A program made the translations under genes and the position numbers. The notes beneath the pieces were generated by a model. It was not told where the DNA came from. It did not search any database and saw only the letters and a list, made by a program, of their open reading frames with translations. This document shows, one piece after another, positions 36,035-43,614 of a DNA stretch of 64,000 bases. Origin of the DNA: Clostridium_AM tanneri (GTDB lineage: Bacteria; Bacillota; Clostridia; Clostridiales; Clostridiaceae); NCBI RefSeq assembly GCF_033659955.1, contig NZ_JARUJP010000003.1:124001-188000 (forward strand), written 5' to 3'. How positions within the stretch are numbered: position 1 is the first letter of the stretch; every line of letters starts with the position of its first letter.

Positions 36035-37408
36035 ATGAGTAAAACAATAGTACAAGGAAAGACTTTAGAGCAGTGGAAAGAACAGTATCCACTAATGGAT
36101 AAAATTATTTCCACAGAAGAAGTATTTTGGACTAACCCTAATTATGATAAATTTCAAGATGCTATTAAAAAAATTTCACTATCTGAGAAAGATGTAATGG
36201 AAGCAGAAGAAAGACTAAAAAGATTTGCACCCTATATAGCTAAGGTTTTTCCAGAAACAGAAAAAACAAATGGAATTATTGAATCGCCTATTGTTAAAAT
36301 CCCTAATATGCAGAGCAAAATAGAGGAAATGTTCAGTCAGGAAATTTTAGGACAACTATTACTAAAATGCGACAGCCACCTTGCTATTTCAGGATCAATT
36401 AAAGCAAGAGGTGGTATTTATGAAGTTCTAAAACATGCAGAAGAATTAGCTATTGAAAATGGCATATTAACCTTAGAAGATGATTATTCTGTTATGGATA
36501 GTGACAAATTTAGAGAATTTTTTTCTCAGTATTCTATTGCAGTGGGGTCAACAGGAAACTTGGGACTTAGCATTGGCATAATCAGTGCTCAACTGGGATT
36601 TAAAGTATTTGTTCATATGTCAGCAGATGCAAAGCAGTGGAAGAAAAATCTTCTTAGAAGTAAAGGTGTTACAGTAGTTGAATATGAGTCGGATTATAGT
36701 AAAGCAGTAGAAGAGGGCAGAAAACAAGCAGAGGCAGATCCAAATATGTATTTTGTAGATGATGAAAATTCAACTAACTTATTTTTAGGATATGCAGTTG
36801 CAGCTTATAGATTGAAGAATCAATTAGAGGAAATGAATGTAGTTGTAGATGAAGAACATCCACTATTTGCTTATCTTCCATGCGGAGTTGGAGGGGGACC
36901 AGGTGGAGTAGCCTTTGGTCTGAAATTAGTATTTAAGGATAATGTACACTGTTTCTTTGCAGAGCCAACACATTCTCCATGTATGGTTATAGGATTAATG
37001 ACAGACATGCATGATAAAGTAGCTGTTCAGGACTTTGGAATAGACAACATTACAGCAGCAGATGGACTTGCTGTTGGCAGAGCTTCAGGTTTTGTAGGAA
37101 AGACGCTGAGAGAGTTAATCAGCGGATCTTATACAGCAAAAGATGAAAAATTATATCTTCTATTAAGCACACTGATAGATTTAGAAGGCATCTACTTGGA
37201 GCCCTCTGCCTTAGCTGGCATACCTGGGCCAATTGATTTATTTAAAGATGAGGCTGGACAGAAGTATATGGAAAACAATAACTTAAAAGACAAGATGAAA
37301 AATGCTTCACATATTGCTTGGGCTACAGGGGGAAGTATGGTTCCCAAGGATATAATGGAAGCTTACTACAAAAAAGGGTGTGAGCTGAAGAACTTTGGTG
37401 AACTATAA
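36035..37408 (+). CDS. dsdA: D-serine ammonia-lyase
   Basis: A 457-residue PLP enzyme converting D-serine to pyruvate and ammonia. The PLP Lys lies in SGSIKARGG (about residue 124) and the phosphate-binding Gly-rich loop in PCGVGGGPGGVAFGL. Length and start (TLEQWKEQYPLMDKI) agree with DsdA, and the product SVGSTGNLGLSIG motif fits fold type II. The start has AAAGAGG upstream. No dsdX or dsdC lies beside it, though the serine/threonine transporter SstT is encoded at 40954. Confidence 0.95.
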   Translation: MSKTIVQGKTLEQWKEQYPLMDKIISTEEVFWTNPNYDKFQDAIKKISLSEKDVMEAEERLKRFAPYIAKVFPETEKTNGIIESPIVKIPNMQSKIEEMFSQEILGQLLLKCDSHLAISGSIKARGGIYEVLKHAEELAIENGILTLEDDYSVMDSDKFREFFSQYSIAVGSTGNLGLSIGIISAQLGFKVFVHMSADAKQWKKNLLRSKGVTVVEYESDYSKAVEEGRKQAEADPNMYFVDDENSTNLFLGYAVAAYRLKNQLEEMNVVVDEEHPLFAYLPCGVGGGPGGVAFGLKLVFKDNVHCFFAEPTHSPCMVIGLMTDMHDKVAVQDFGIDNITAADGLAVGRASGFVGKTLRELISGSYTAKDEKLYLLLSTLIDLEGIYLEPSALAGIPGPIDLFKDEAGQKYMENNNLKDKMKNASHIAWATGGSMVPKDIMEAYYKKGCELKNFGEL

Positions 37409-37486
37409 AAATTATAAAGAACAAGAATAAATATTGGCAGAGAAATATTCTTTGATAAAATTTAAGAATAAAAGAAATAGAATCTG

Positions 37487-37515
37487 AGGGAAGTCATTTC
37501 GACCTCCCTTAATTC
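37487..37515 (+). terminator. Terminator after dsdA
   Basis: GGGAAGTC (37488-37495) pairs with GACCTCCC (37501-37508) with one mismatch over an ATTTC loop. The T tract is weak. Confidence 0.5.
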
Positions 37516-37650
37516 ATATTTAAGGAATATTATAAGTTGATTTTTCATGTCATAACTTACAATCATACATTCAACATACTTAAATTACTTGTTTAATGGT
37601 ATCTTACTATCTTGGATAACAGAATTTATAAAATCAATAAAAGTCTTATT

Positions 37651-38934
37651 TTAAAACACATCTACAACTTTATTATAATTTTCTCTATAAAGCATACGTT
37701 GAACATTTAGCTTTAAATCATTACCTGTTCCTATAAACTCTAGAGTTCTAGTTTTGATATTAGAATTTTTATTAGCATTTTCTGGAGTTGTTTTGTTAAG
37801 TTGCACTGTTTTGCCATCCAGCAGCATATTTACTTTTGTTAAAATTACGTCTGATTCTGTAGCTAAAGTTACATAAGTATTGCCATTAGCCTCATATATC
37901 TTTTTTATTTCTATACTCTTATTTTCTATATTAATATTTTCATTCAGCATATCCTTTTCTAGTTTAAAATTTCTATTTATAATATGCTCAGAGCTAATAC
38001 CTAAAAATTCAATTTGAAGCTTCTTAAAGTTATTAGGCAAAGGTTGAAAATTATACTTAAAAGCAACTCCATCAATGTTTGAACTAAGCTCAGCTCGTTG
38101 GATTTCTAATATTTTTCCATCAGCAATTAATCTTATGTCTAAGCTGTTAGGTGAAAATTTAGCACCACGAATTCTATCTATAGCCAATTCCAATATATTT
38201 TTCACCTTTCCTTTAACTACCGTAGTTGTAGGCGAGGCGCAAATATATTCAAGACGAAGATTAACATCATCGGTTCTAATATTTTTCTGTAAGATTTTTT
38301 TTATGCTATATCCCATAGCTTTGTTTTTATCTAATGTAAAAGAAATTTTTCCAGTTTCATTTTTACAAATTACATTTAAAACTAAATCTTTGTCAAAGAA
38401 AGAAGGTGAATCAAAGGTTGAAGTAAACTTTACTTCTGTTTTTTCATCATTTACATCTCCGTAAGAACTAAGGCATCTATAATCATTAAGTTTTCCCTTA
38501 AAATATATATTTAAGGGTTCAAGGAGTTCGTTTTCAATATTTCCTTTAGAATTTTTTATTGTGTAAAAGGCTAAAAGTCTATTATCATCTAGCATTATTC
38601 CATCTAAAGTAAATGTTAAACCGTTTTTGAAGGTGAAAGTTTTACCGATAGTTTGACCTTTTCCTAGTTCATTTAGCTTTTTTAAGTTTGAGTCCATTAA
38701 TTTATCATAGCCTATAAGCTTTTCAGCATAAAATCCTAAGGTATTAAAATTATATCCTATTAGTATTAAAAAGATGAAAATAACTGCTGCCTTTATTTTG
38801 AGAGGTCTAGCAATGCTTAATCTTTTGCTCTTATTATTAAGTGCAGTTCTTAGCCTATTCTCTAAGACATCAGGGACCTCTAGTTTATCTAGTTGTAATT
38901 TATTTTTCCTTAGTAATTTTTCAATATTATTCAC
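37651..38934 (-). CDS. Anti-sigma factor-like membrane protein (DUF4179/DUF5643)
   Basis: A 427-residue protein starting with GTG that overlaps the sigma factor stop (TAGTG) by one base. Residues 1-45 are cytoplasmic and fit a short sigma-binding region, one membrane segment lies at about 47-65 (AAVIFIFLILIGYNF), and the rest is extracellular and resembles DUF4179 with DUF5643. Tight coupling with an ECF sigma gene strongly suggests it holds the sigma factor inactive until an envelope signal arrives. No zinc HxxxCxxC anti-sigma motif is seen. Confidence 0.85.
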   Translation of the reverse strand: MNNIEKLLRKNKLQLDKLEVPDVLENRLRTALNNKSKRLSIARPLKIKAAVIFIFLILIGYNFNTLGFYAEKLIGYDKLMDSNLKKLNELGKGQTIGKTFTFKNGLTFTLDGIMLDDNRLLAFYTIKNSKGNIENELLEPLNIYFKGKLNDYRCLSSYGDVNDEKTEVKFTSTFDSPSFFDKDLVLNVICKNETGKISFTLDKNKAMGYSIKKILQKNIRTDDVNLRLEYICASPTTTVVKGKVKNILELAIDRIRGAKFSPNSLDIRLIADGKILEIQRAELSSNIDGVAFKYNFQPLPNNFKKLQIEFLGISSEHIINRNFKLEKDMLNENINIENKSIEIKKIYEANGNTYVTLATESDVILTKVNMLLDGKTVQLNKTTPENANKNSNIKTRTLEFIGTGNDLKLNVQRMLYRENYNKVVDVF

Positions 38935-39449
38935 TATTCTTCACCTCTTAAGCTTTCTTTAAGCTTTTTAATACCATTAAATATGCGAGATTTCACTGTT
39001 CCCACAGGTATATTAAGCATTTTTGATATAGTTTCATTATCCAAATCTAAGAAATAACGAAGCTTAATTACTTCTTGATATTTTTCTTTTAAATATGATA
39101 AGTGTTTTTCTAGTATAATCTGTTCATTTTTTCTATCAAAGCCTTCCTCATAAGGTTCTTCTTTAACTGAGGTTAAGGAAACTATTTTCTTTTTTTCCCT
39201 TAAAAGCTTTTTGCAGCGATTTACTAAGATTGTTTTGCTCCAGCTGTAGAAAGCACCATGATTTCTTAATTTGTTTATGTTTTCATATAAAATTATAATT
39301 GTGTCCTGAAGTGCATCTAAAGCATCTTCTTCATTTTTCATGTATAAATAAGCCAGCTTATAAAAATCTGTTTTTTCTGCCATTATAAGCTGTATTAAGG
39401 CTTCTTTATCACCTTGTTTTGACTTTTTTACTAAAATCTCAATATCCAT
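38934..39449 (-). CDS. ECF-type RNA polymerase sigma factor
   Basis: A 171-residue sigma-70 family factor. Region 2 is KNEEDALDALQDTIIILYENI with the HGAFYSWSKTILVNRCKKLLR segment, and region 4 is LDLDNETISKMLNIPVGTVKSRIFNGIKKL. Its length and two-domain layout are those of ECF factors related to SigV. It is cotranscribed with its putative anti-sigma factor. The start has GAGGTG upstream. A candidate ECF promoter lies in front of the divergent SIMPL gene. Confidence 0.93.
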   Translation of the reverse strand: MDIEILVKKSKQGDKEALIQLIMAEKTDFYKLAYLYMKNEEDALDALQDTIIILYENINKLRNHGAFYSWSKTILVNRCKKLLREKKKIVSLTSVKEEPYEEGFDRKNEQIILEKHLSYLKEKYQEVIKLRYFLDLDNETISKMLNIPVGTVKSRIFNGIKKLKESLRGEE

Positions 39450-39636
39450 TTAGCACCTCGATTCTATATCTAAGAGTATTAATTTATGAAAAAAGTTCAT
39501 TTTCTATATTAAGAATAAAAAAGTTTTACACTATATAGAAACAGATTTAGTTGCACTACATTTACAATAACATTTTTAGGATATTTGTCGCTGATTTTTT
39601 AAATAATTTAGTAATAAATAAAAAAATTAATTTTTT

Positions 39637-39665
39637 TGAAGCGGAAAATAATGTTTAATCGTCTA
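39637..39665 (+). promoter_or_regulatory. Candidate ECF-sigma promoter of the SIMPL gene
   Basis: TGAAGC (39637-39642) and CGTCTA (39660-39665) are separated by 17 nt, close to the ECF pattern TGAAAC-N16/17-CGTC/CGTA. It is 85 nt before the SIMPL start and beside the divergent sigma gene. Confidence 0.5.
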
Positions 39666-39749
39666 TATTTATGAAGAGTTAAAATTTAATCAGTTCTACT
39701 AATAGGCTGAAGGTTTTAAATCTATAAAAATATAGAAGAGGTGGTTAAT

Positions 39750-40508
39750 TTGAAAAGTATTAATTTACTAAAAACAAAATGGTCATTTGTAGTTATGTCC
39801 GTAGTTACGATTCTTTTCCTGATGGCAATAGTCCCAACTACAAATCACAAGGTATTAGCAGCAGAGGATAAAACTGCAGCAAGAACAATAAATGTTAACG
39901 GAGATGGTGAGGTAAGTGTGACTCCTGACATTGCCTATGTTTCTTTAGGAGTAACTACTGAAAATAGCAGTGTAGATGAAGCTCAAAAAAGCAATTCAGC
40001 TACTATGAATAATGTAATTGCTGCTGTTAAAAAAGCTGGAGTAGCAGGTGAAGATATGAAAACATCTAATTACTCCATCAGTCCTAAATACAGCTATGAT
40101 GACAAAACAGGGAAGAGCACAATTGTTGGATACACAGTTACAAGCAATTTAAGTATCGCAATTAAAAAGATAAATTCTGTTGGAAGCATAATTGATACGG
40201 CTATATCTAATGGAGCAAATAACTCAAATGGGGTAACTTTTGGAGTTAGTGATTATGCAAAGTATTACAATATGGCTTTAGTAAATGCTATATCAAATGC
40301 TAAAGCTAAAGCACAGGTAGTAGCTGGCTGTATAGATGTGAAGATATCAACTCCAACAAAAATAACTGAGAATTCTAATGGGGTTCCGATTGATTATCCA
40401 ATTATGTATGATTTAGCTGCAAAGAACAGTTCAGCAGGTCAAGGCATGGCTTTAGAAGTAGGAACATATAAGGTAAAGGCTAATGTCAGCTTGGTATATG
40501 AGTATTAA
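39750..40508 (+). CDS. Secreted SIMPL-domain (DUF541/YggE) protein
   Basis: A 252-residue exported protein. A signal peptide of about 35 residues (hydrophobic VVMSVVTILFLMAIV, ending LAAED) is followed by the SIMPL/DUF541 domain with INVNGDGEVSVTPDIAYVSLGV and a C-terminal VKANVSLVYEY. The family has been linked to oxidative or envelope stress, with little mechanism known. TTG 39750 was chosen because GAGGTGG lies 6 nt upstream; a GTG at 39741 lies in that RBS. It is divergent from the ECF sigma operon and a probable member of its regulon. Confidence 0.88.
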   Translation: MKSINLLKTKWSFVVMSVVTILFLMAIVPTTNHKVLAAEDKTAARTINVNGDGEVSVTPDIAYVSLGVTTENSSVDEAQKSNSATMNNVIAAVKKAGVAGEDMKTSNYSISPKYSYDDKTGKSTIVGYTVTSNLSIAIKKINSVGSIIDTAISNGANNSNGVTFGVSDYAKYYNMALVNAISNAKAKAQVVAGCIDVKISTPTKITENSNGVPIDYPIMYDLAAKNSSAGQGMALEVGTYKVKANVSLVYEY

Positions 40509-40578
40509 AATTAATTTTTATATTATATAAAGATTAGACAAGCTTATATGGGTGAGAATAGAGAGGGTAATAGATATG

Positions 40579-40614
40579 AAACAGGGTAGAGAAAAAAATC
40601 TCTACCCTGTTTTG
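40579..40614 (+). terminator. Terminator after the SIMPL gene
   Basis: AAACAGGGTAGAGA (40579-40592) and its exact complement (40599-40612) form a 14-bp stem running into TTTGG. Confidence 0.9.
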
Positions 40615-40953
40615 GTTATACTCTCTTTTTTTAAGATACCAATGAGTAATTGGTTTTCAATATTTATTTTCATTATTTTCTGATTATAGAATTAAATATA
40701 AATAAAAATTTAACAAAGATCAAATTTTTGCATTAAAAATAAGTTTTTGTGAAAATGATTTCACCGTTGATTTTCCATGGTAATAATTTCGAATTAAAAT
40801 ATTTTAAATTTTACTTTAAATGAATAAAAAAATGTGGTAAGCTTAATTTGTCGAAAAAACTCGAAACAAGCAGTCAGATGGTATTATATTTAAAGTTGCT
40901 ATTTATTGTATATTGTTTCATTTATATCTTAATTATAAGAGGAGGAAAATATT
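40615..40953. other. Upstream region of sstT
   Basis: About 340 bp of very AT-rich sequence. A weak promoter candidate, TCGAAA with TTATAT 17 nt downstream, lies near 40860-40890. No riboswitch or clear operator was recognised. Confidence 0.3.
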
Positions 40954-42192
40954 GTGAAAAATCTAATGAATAAGTGGAATCAATTGAGCTTAGTAAAAAG
41001 AATAATTATAGGTTTAATTATTGGTATTATCTTAGCTGTAACGATTCCAGAGGTAGCAAAACCAATTGTCATTATGGGTTCTTTATTCGTAGGCGCCTTA
41101 AAAGCCATCGCTCCCATGCTAGTACTTTTCTTAGTTATGTCAGCAATATCTCAACATAAGAGTGGACATAAGACCAATATGAAATCGATTATAGTACTTT
41201 ATCTTTTAGGAACATTTTTAGCTGGACTAGCAGCTGTTGTTGCAAGCTTTATGTTCCCAGTAAGCTTAATACTTGCAGGGGGTGCTGAGAATGTTACTCC
41301 TCCTGGTGGTGTGACAGAAGTTCTTAAATCACTGCTATTAAATCTTGTTGATAATCCAATAAAAGCACTTTTTAATGCTAATTATATCGGTATACTATCC
41401 TGGGCAGTAGTGCTTGGCTTCGCTTTAAAAAATGCTTCTGATTCTACAAAAACATTTATTACTAACTTTTCAGATGCCTTATCAAAAATGGTTACATGGG
41501 TAATAAACTTTGCACCATTAGGAATCATGGGCCTTGTATTTGACGCTATTGCTACAAATGGAATAGCATCTTTACTAAGCTACGGAAAATTGCTTGCAGT
41601 TTTAATTGGTTGTATGGTCTTTGTAGCACTTGTTTTAAATCCAATTATTGTTTACTTAAATATTCGTAAGAATCCATTCCCACTAGTATTTAAGTGTTTA
41701 AAAGAAAGTGGGATTACAGCCTTCTTTACACGTAGTTCAGCAGCAAACATTCCTGTAAATATGAGTTTATGTGAAAAGTTAGGTTTAGATAAAGATACCT
41801 ATTCTGTGTCTATTCCATTAGGTGCTACCATAAATATGGCCGGTGCAGCTGTTACAATATCAGTGTTAACTCTTGCAGCAGTAAATACTCTTGGTATTCA
41901 GGTGGACATAGGTACTGCATTAATTCTTAGTGTACTATCAGCTGTATGTGCTTGTGGTGCTTCAGGAGTTGCCGGTGGTTCATTGTTACTTATTCCTCTA
42001 GCATGTAGCTTATTCGGAATTCCAAATGATGTTGCTATGCAGGTAGTTGGTGTAGGCTTCATTGTGGGGGTTTTACAAGATTCTTGCGAAACAGCACTTA
42101 ATTCGTCAACAGATGCATTATTCACAGCAACAGCGGAATTTGCTAAGTGGCGTAAAGAAGGTAAGGAAATCGTTATTGATTCAGCAGCATAA
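40954..42192 (+). CDS. sstT: Serine/threonine:Na+ symporter
   Basis: A 412-residue member of the dicarboxylate/amino acid:cation symporter (DAACS) family, resembling SstT. It has eight membrane helices and two re-entrant loops: the TRSSAANIPVNM segment (first, substrate-coordinating) and GATINMAGAAVTI (the NMAG Na+-binding unwound helix). The C-terminal GVLQDSCETALNSSTD fits SstT. It imports serine and threonine with sodium. GTG 40954 has GAGGAGG upstream. With dsdA 3.5 kb upstream it suggests serine use, though the two are not in one operon. Confidence 0.94.
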   Translation: MKNLMNKWNQLSLVKRIIIGLIIGIILAVTIPEVAKPIVIMGSLFVGALKAIAPMLVLFLVMSAISQHKSGHKTNMKSIIVLYLLGTFLAGLAAVVASFMFPVSLILAGGAENVTPPGGVTEVLKSLLLNLVDNPIKALFNANYIGILSWAVVLGFALKNASDSTKTFITNFSDALSKMVTWVINFAPLGIMGLVFDAIATNGIASLLSYGKLLAVLIGCMVFVALVLNPIIVYLNIRKNPFPLVFKCLKESGITAFFTRSSAANIPVNMSLCEKLGLDKDTYSVSIPLGATINMAGAAVTISVLTLAAVNTLGIQVDIGTALILSVLSAVCACGASGVAGGSLLLIPLACSLFGIPNDVAMQVVGVGFIVGVLQDSCETALNSSTDALFTATAEFAKWRKEGKEIVIDSAA

Positions 42193-42225
42193 ATAAAGAA
42201 ATTTTAAGATTGAGGATTTAAATTT

Positions 42226-42279
42226 AAAAGGATATAGAATAGATAGTTAATATGACTATTCATTCTATATCCTTTTTAT
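42226..42279 (+). terminator. Terminator after sstT
   Basis: AAAAGGATATAGAAT and ATTCTATATCCTTTT form a 15-bp stem with an inner AGT/ACT pairing, followed by TATA. Confidence 0.85.
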
Positions 42280-42496
42280 ATATTAAAATATATAAGTATA
42301 GTTGATGGCTGTAGATTAACCTGGAGAATGTTCTGTTTTTTTAATAGCAAATACATAAAGAAATTTTCAAAACTCCCATTAGACAGTTCTACTGTATTTT
42401 TAGCTTTGATTCTATGGAAATATAATATAATTTCACGTATAATGTAAAGGAAATTATATAAAAATCTTAGGCATGATTTTAAGGAGTGAACATACA
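42280..42496. other. Upstream region of the MarR gene
   Basis: About 220 bp, AT-rich, containing the unseen promoter of the MarR gene. No operator as clear as that before the AhpD-like gene was noticed. Confidence 0.3.
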
Positions 42497-42919
42497 TTGT
42501 TTGATTTAGATAGTTGTATAGGTTTTATGACAAATAGACAGTCTAAAAAGTTAGCAGAGGCCTTTAATAATAGGTTGGCACCCTTTGGGGTTACTAGAGT
42601 CCAGTGGATAGCTATGTACTACTTAGATAAATATAAATCCTTAAGCCAAATGGAACTTGCAGATAAGATGGATATAAAACCATCTACATTAGCACGGTTG
42701 GTAGACAGAATGGAAAGGGATGGATATGTACAGAGGGTTAAAAATGATGAGGACAGGAGAATATTTCTCGTAAGTCTCACAGAAAAAGGAGAGAAATTTT
42801 GGAAGGATCTTTTACCAGAAGGAGAAAATATGGGAAAAGTATTTTCTAACAATATTTCTGATGAAGATATGAGTGCATTTATGAAGGTTTTAAATCAAAT
42901 GGTAAGAAATATTGAATAG
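42497..42919 (+). CDS. MarR-family transcriptional regulator
   Basis: A 140-residue MarR regulator with winged helix (QMELADKMDIKPSTLARLVDRMERDGYVQRVKNDEDRRIFLVSLTEKG). The beta-wing with DxRxxxVxLT-type DEDRRIFLVSLT is diagnostic. Single cysteine near residue 7 (DLDSCIGF) could allow redox sensing as in OhrR-type MarR proteins, but this is inference. TTG 42497 is preferred with AAGGAG about 10 nt upstream; an ATG at 42473 precedes that RBS. It has its own terminator and is followed by an operator-like palindrome in front of the AhpD-like gene, its probable target. Confidence 0.92.
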   Translation: MFDLDSCIGFMTNRQSKKLAEAFNNRLAPFGVTRVQWIAMYYLDKYKSLSQMELADKMDIKPSTLARLVDRMERDGYVQRVKNDEDRRIFLVSLTEKGEKFWKDLLPEGENMGKVFSNNISDEDMSAFMKVLNQMVRNIE

Positions 42920-42934
42920 AATTATATAACATAA

Positions 42935-42968
42935 AAAAGCTGTGAGTTTTGCCTCACAGCTTTTCTTT
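42935..42968 (+). terminator. Terminator between marR and the AhpD-like gene
   Basis: AAAAGCTGTGAG (42935-42946) and CTCACAGCTTTT (42953-42964) form a perfect stem with a T tract. Confidence 0.9.
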
Positions 42969-43002
42969 TATAAAGAAAATTGTAAAATTTACATTTTCAC
43001 TA

Positions 43003-43031
43003 TTGAAATGTTTACATATAATTGCTATACT
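43003..43031 (+). promoter_or_regulatory. Promoter of the AhpD-like / lpd / lplA unit
   Basis: TTGAAA (43003-43008) and TATACT (43026-43031) with a 17-nt spacer. The -10 box lies inside the palindrome described next. Confidence 0.75.
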
Positions 43032-43051
43032 AATAATTAGCATAGCAATTA
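43019..43051. promoter_or_regulatory. 33-bp near-perfect palindromic operator over the -10 box
   Basis: TAATTGCTAT (43019-43028) is inverted at 43042-43051, and the centre CTAATAATTAG (43030-43040) is itself palindromic. Only one base pair fails. It covers the -10 and probable transcription start, so it is a likely repressor site, most simply for the MarR protein encoded just upstream. Confidence 0.75.
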
Positions 43052-43098
43052 ATTATTGTGATTGTTATGAGATATATTATTTATAGGGGGAATTGGAA

Positions 43099-43452
43099 AT
43101 GGCAAAAGATCCAAGACAAATGTTAAATGAATTTTCAGCAGGTTTAGAAGTGTTAGGTACCACTAATCAAGAACAATTAGGAGCTTTTATGAACTTACTT
43201 GGAGCAGCTTACAAGCCAGGTGCAGTTGATACAAAGACAAAGGAATTAATAAGTGTTGCTATCGGAGTGTACAACCGTTGTGAATATTGCATTGTTTTCC
43301 ATACTTATAAAGCTCTAGAGGCAGGAGCAACTGGTGAGGAAATAATGGAAGCTGCAATGGTATCAGTAGCCTTTGGTGGAGGCCCTACTATGGCATACAG
43401 TGTTACATTATTAAAAGATTCAATAGAGGAATTTGAGAAGGACTTTAAATAG
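43099..43452 (+). CDS. AhpD-like carboxymuconolactone decarboxylase family protein
   Basis: A 117-residue CMD/AhpD-type protein. The active-site motif is CEYCIVFH (CxxCxxxH), preceded by TKELISVAIGVYNR, which supplies the conserved Glu seen in AhpD. In mycobacteria AhpD is a lipoate-linked thiol peroxidase/reductase reduced by dihydrolipoamide dehydrogenase through a lipoyl protein. The next two genes encode a lipoyl-domain dihydrolipoamide dehydrogenase and lipoate ligase, which strongly suggests a comparable relay here. ATG 43099 has AGGGGG 8 nt upstream; a TTG at 43093 is too close to it. Confidence 0.88.
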   Translation: MAKDPRQMLNEFSAGLEVLGTTNQEQLGAFMNLLGAAYKPGAVDTKTKELISVAIGVYNRCEYCIVFHTYKALEAGATGEEIMEAAMVSVAFGGGPTMAYSVTLLKDSIEEFEKDFK

Positions 43453-43492
43453 TCCTAATTGACCTCACCTATAGGCAAGTACTTATGAATCG

Positions 43493-43552
43493 GGATGTGT
43501 TATCAAATTTTTAGATACTGGAAATGTATCTTTAAAATTTGCAAGCACATCC
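43493..43552 (+). other. Three-tier hairpin between the AhpD-like and lpd genes
   Basis: Nested pairings GGATGTG/CACATCC (43493-43499, 43546-43552), AAATTTT/AAAATTT (43505-43511, 43534-43540) and AGATAC/GTATCT (43513-43518, 43526-43531) stack into one long interrupted stem. There is no poly-T after it, so it is more likely an RNA processing or stability element, or a partial terminator, than a simple stop. Confidence 0.6.
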
Positions 43553-43614
43553 TTTAGTATAGGTGTAAGTTTCAAAGTGGATATTTTAAAATTTACTTTT
43601 GCGGAGGAATATAT

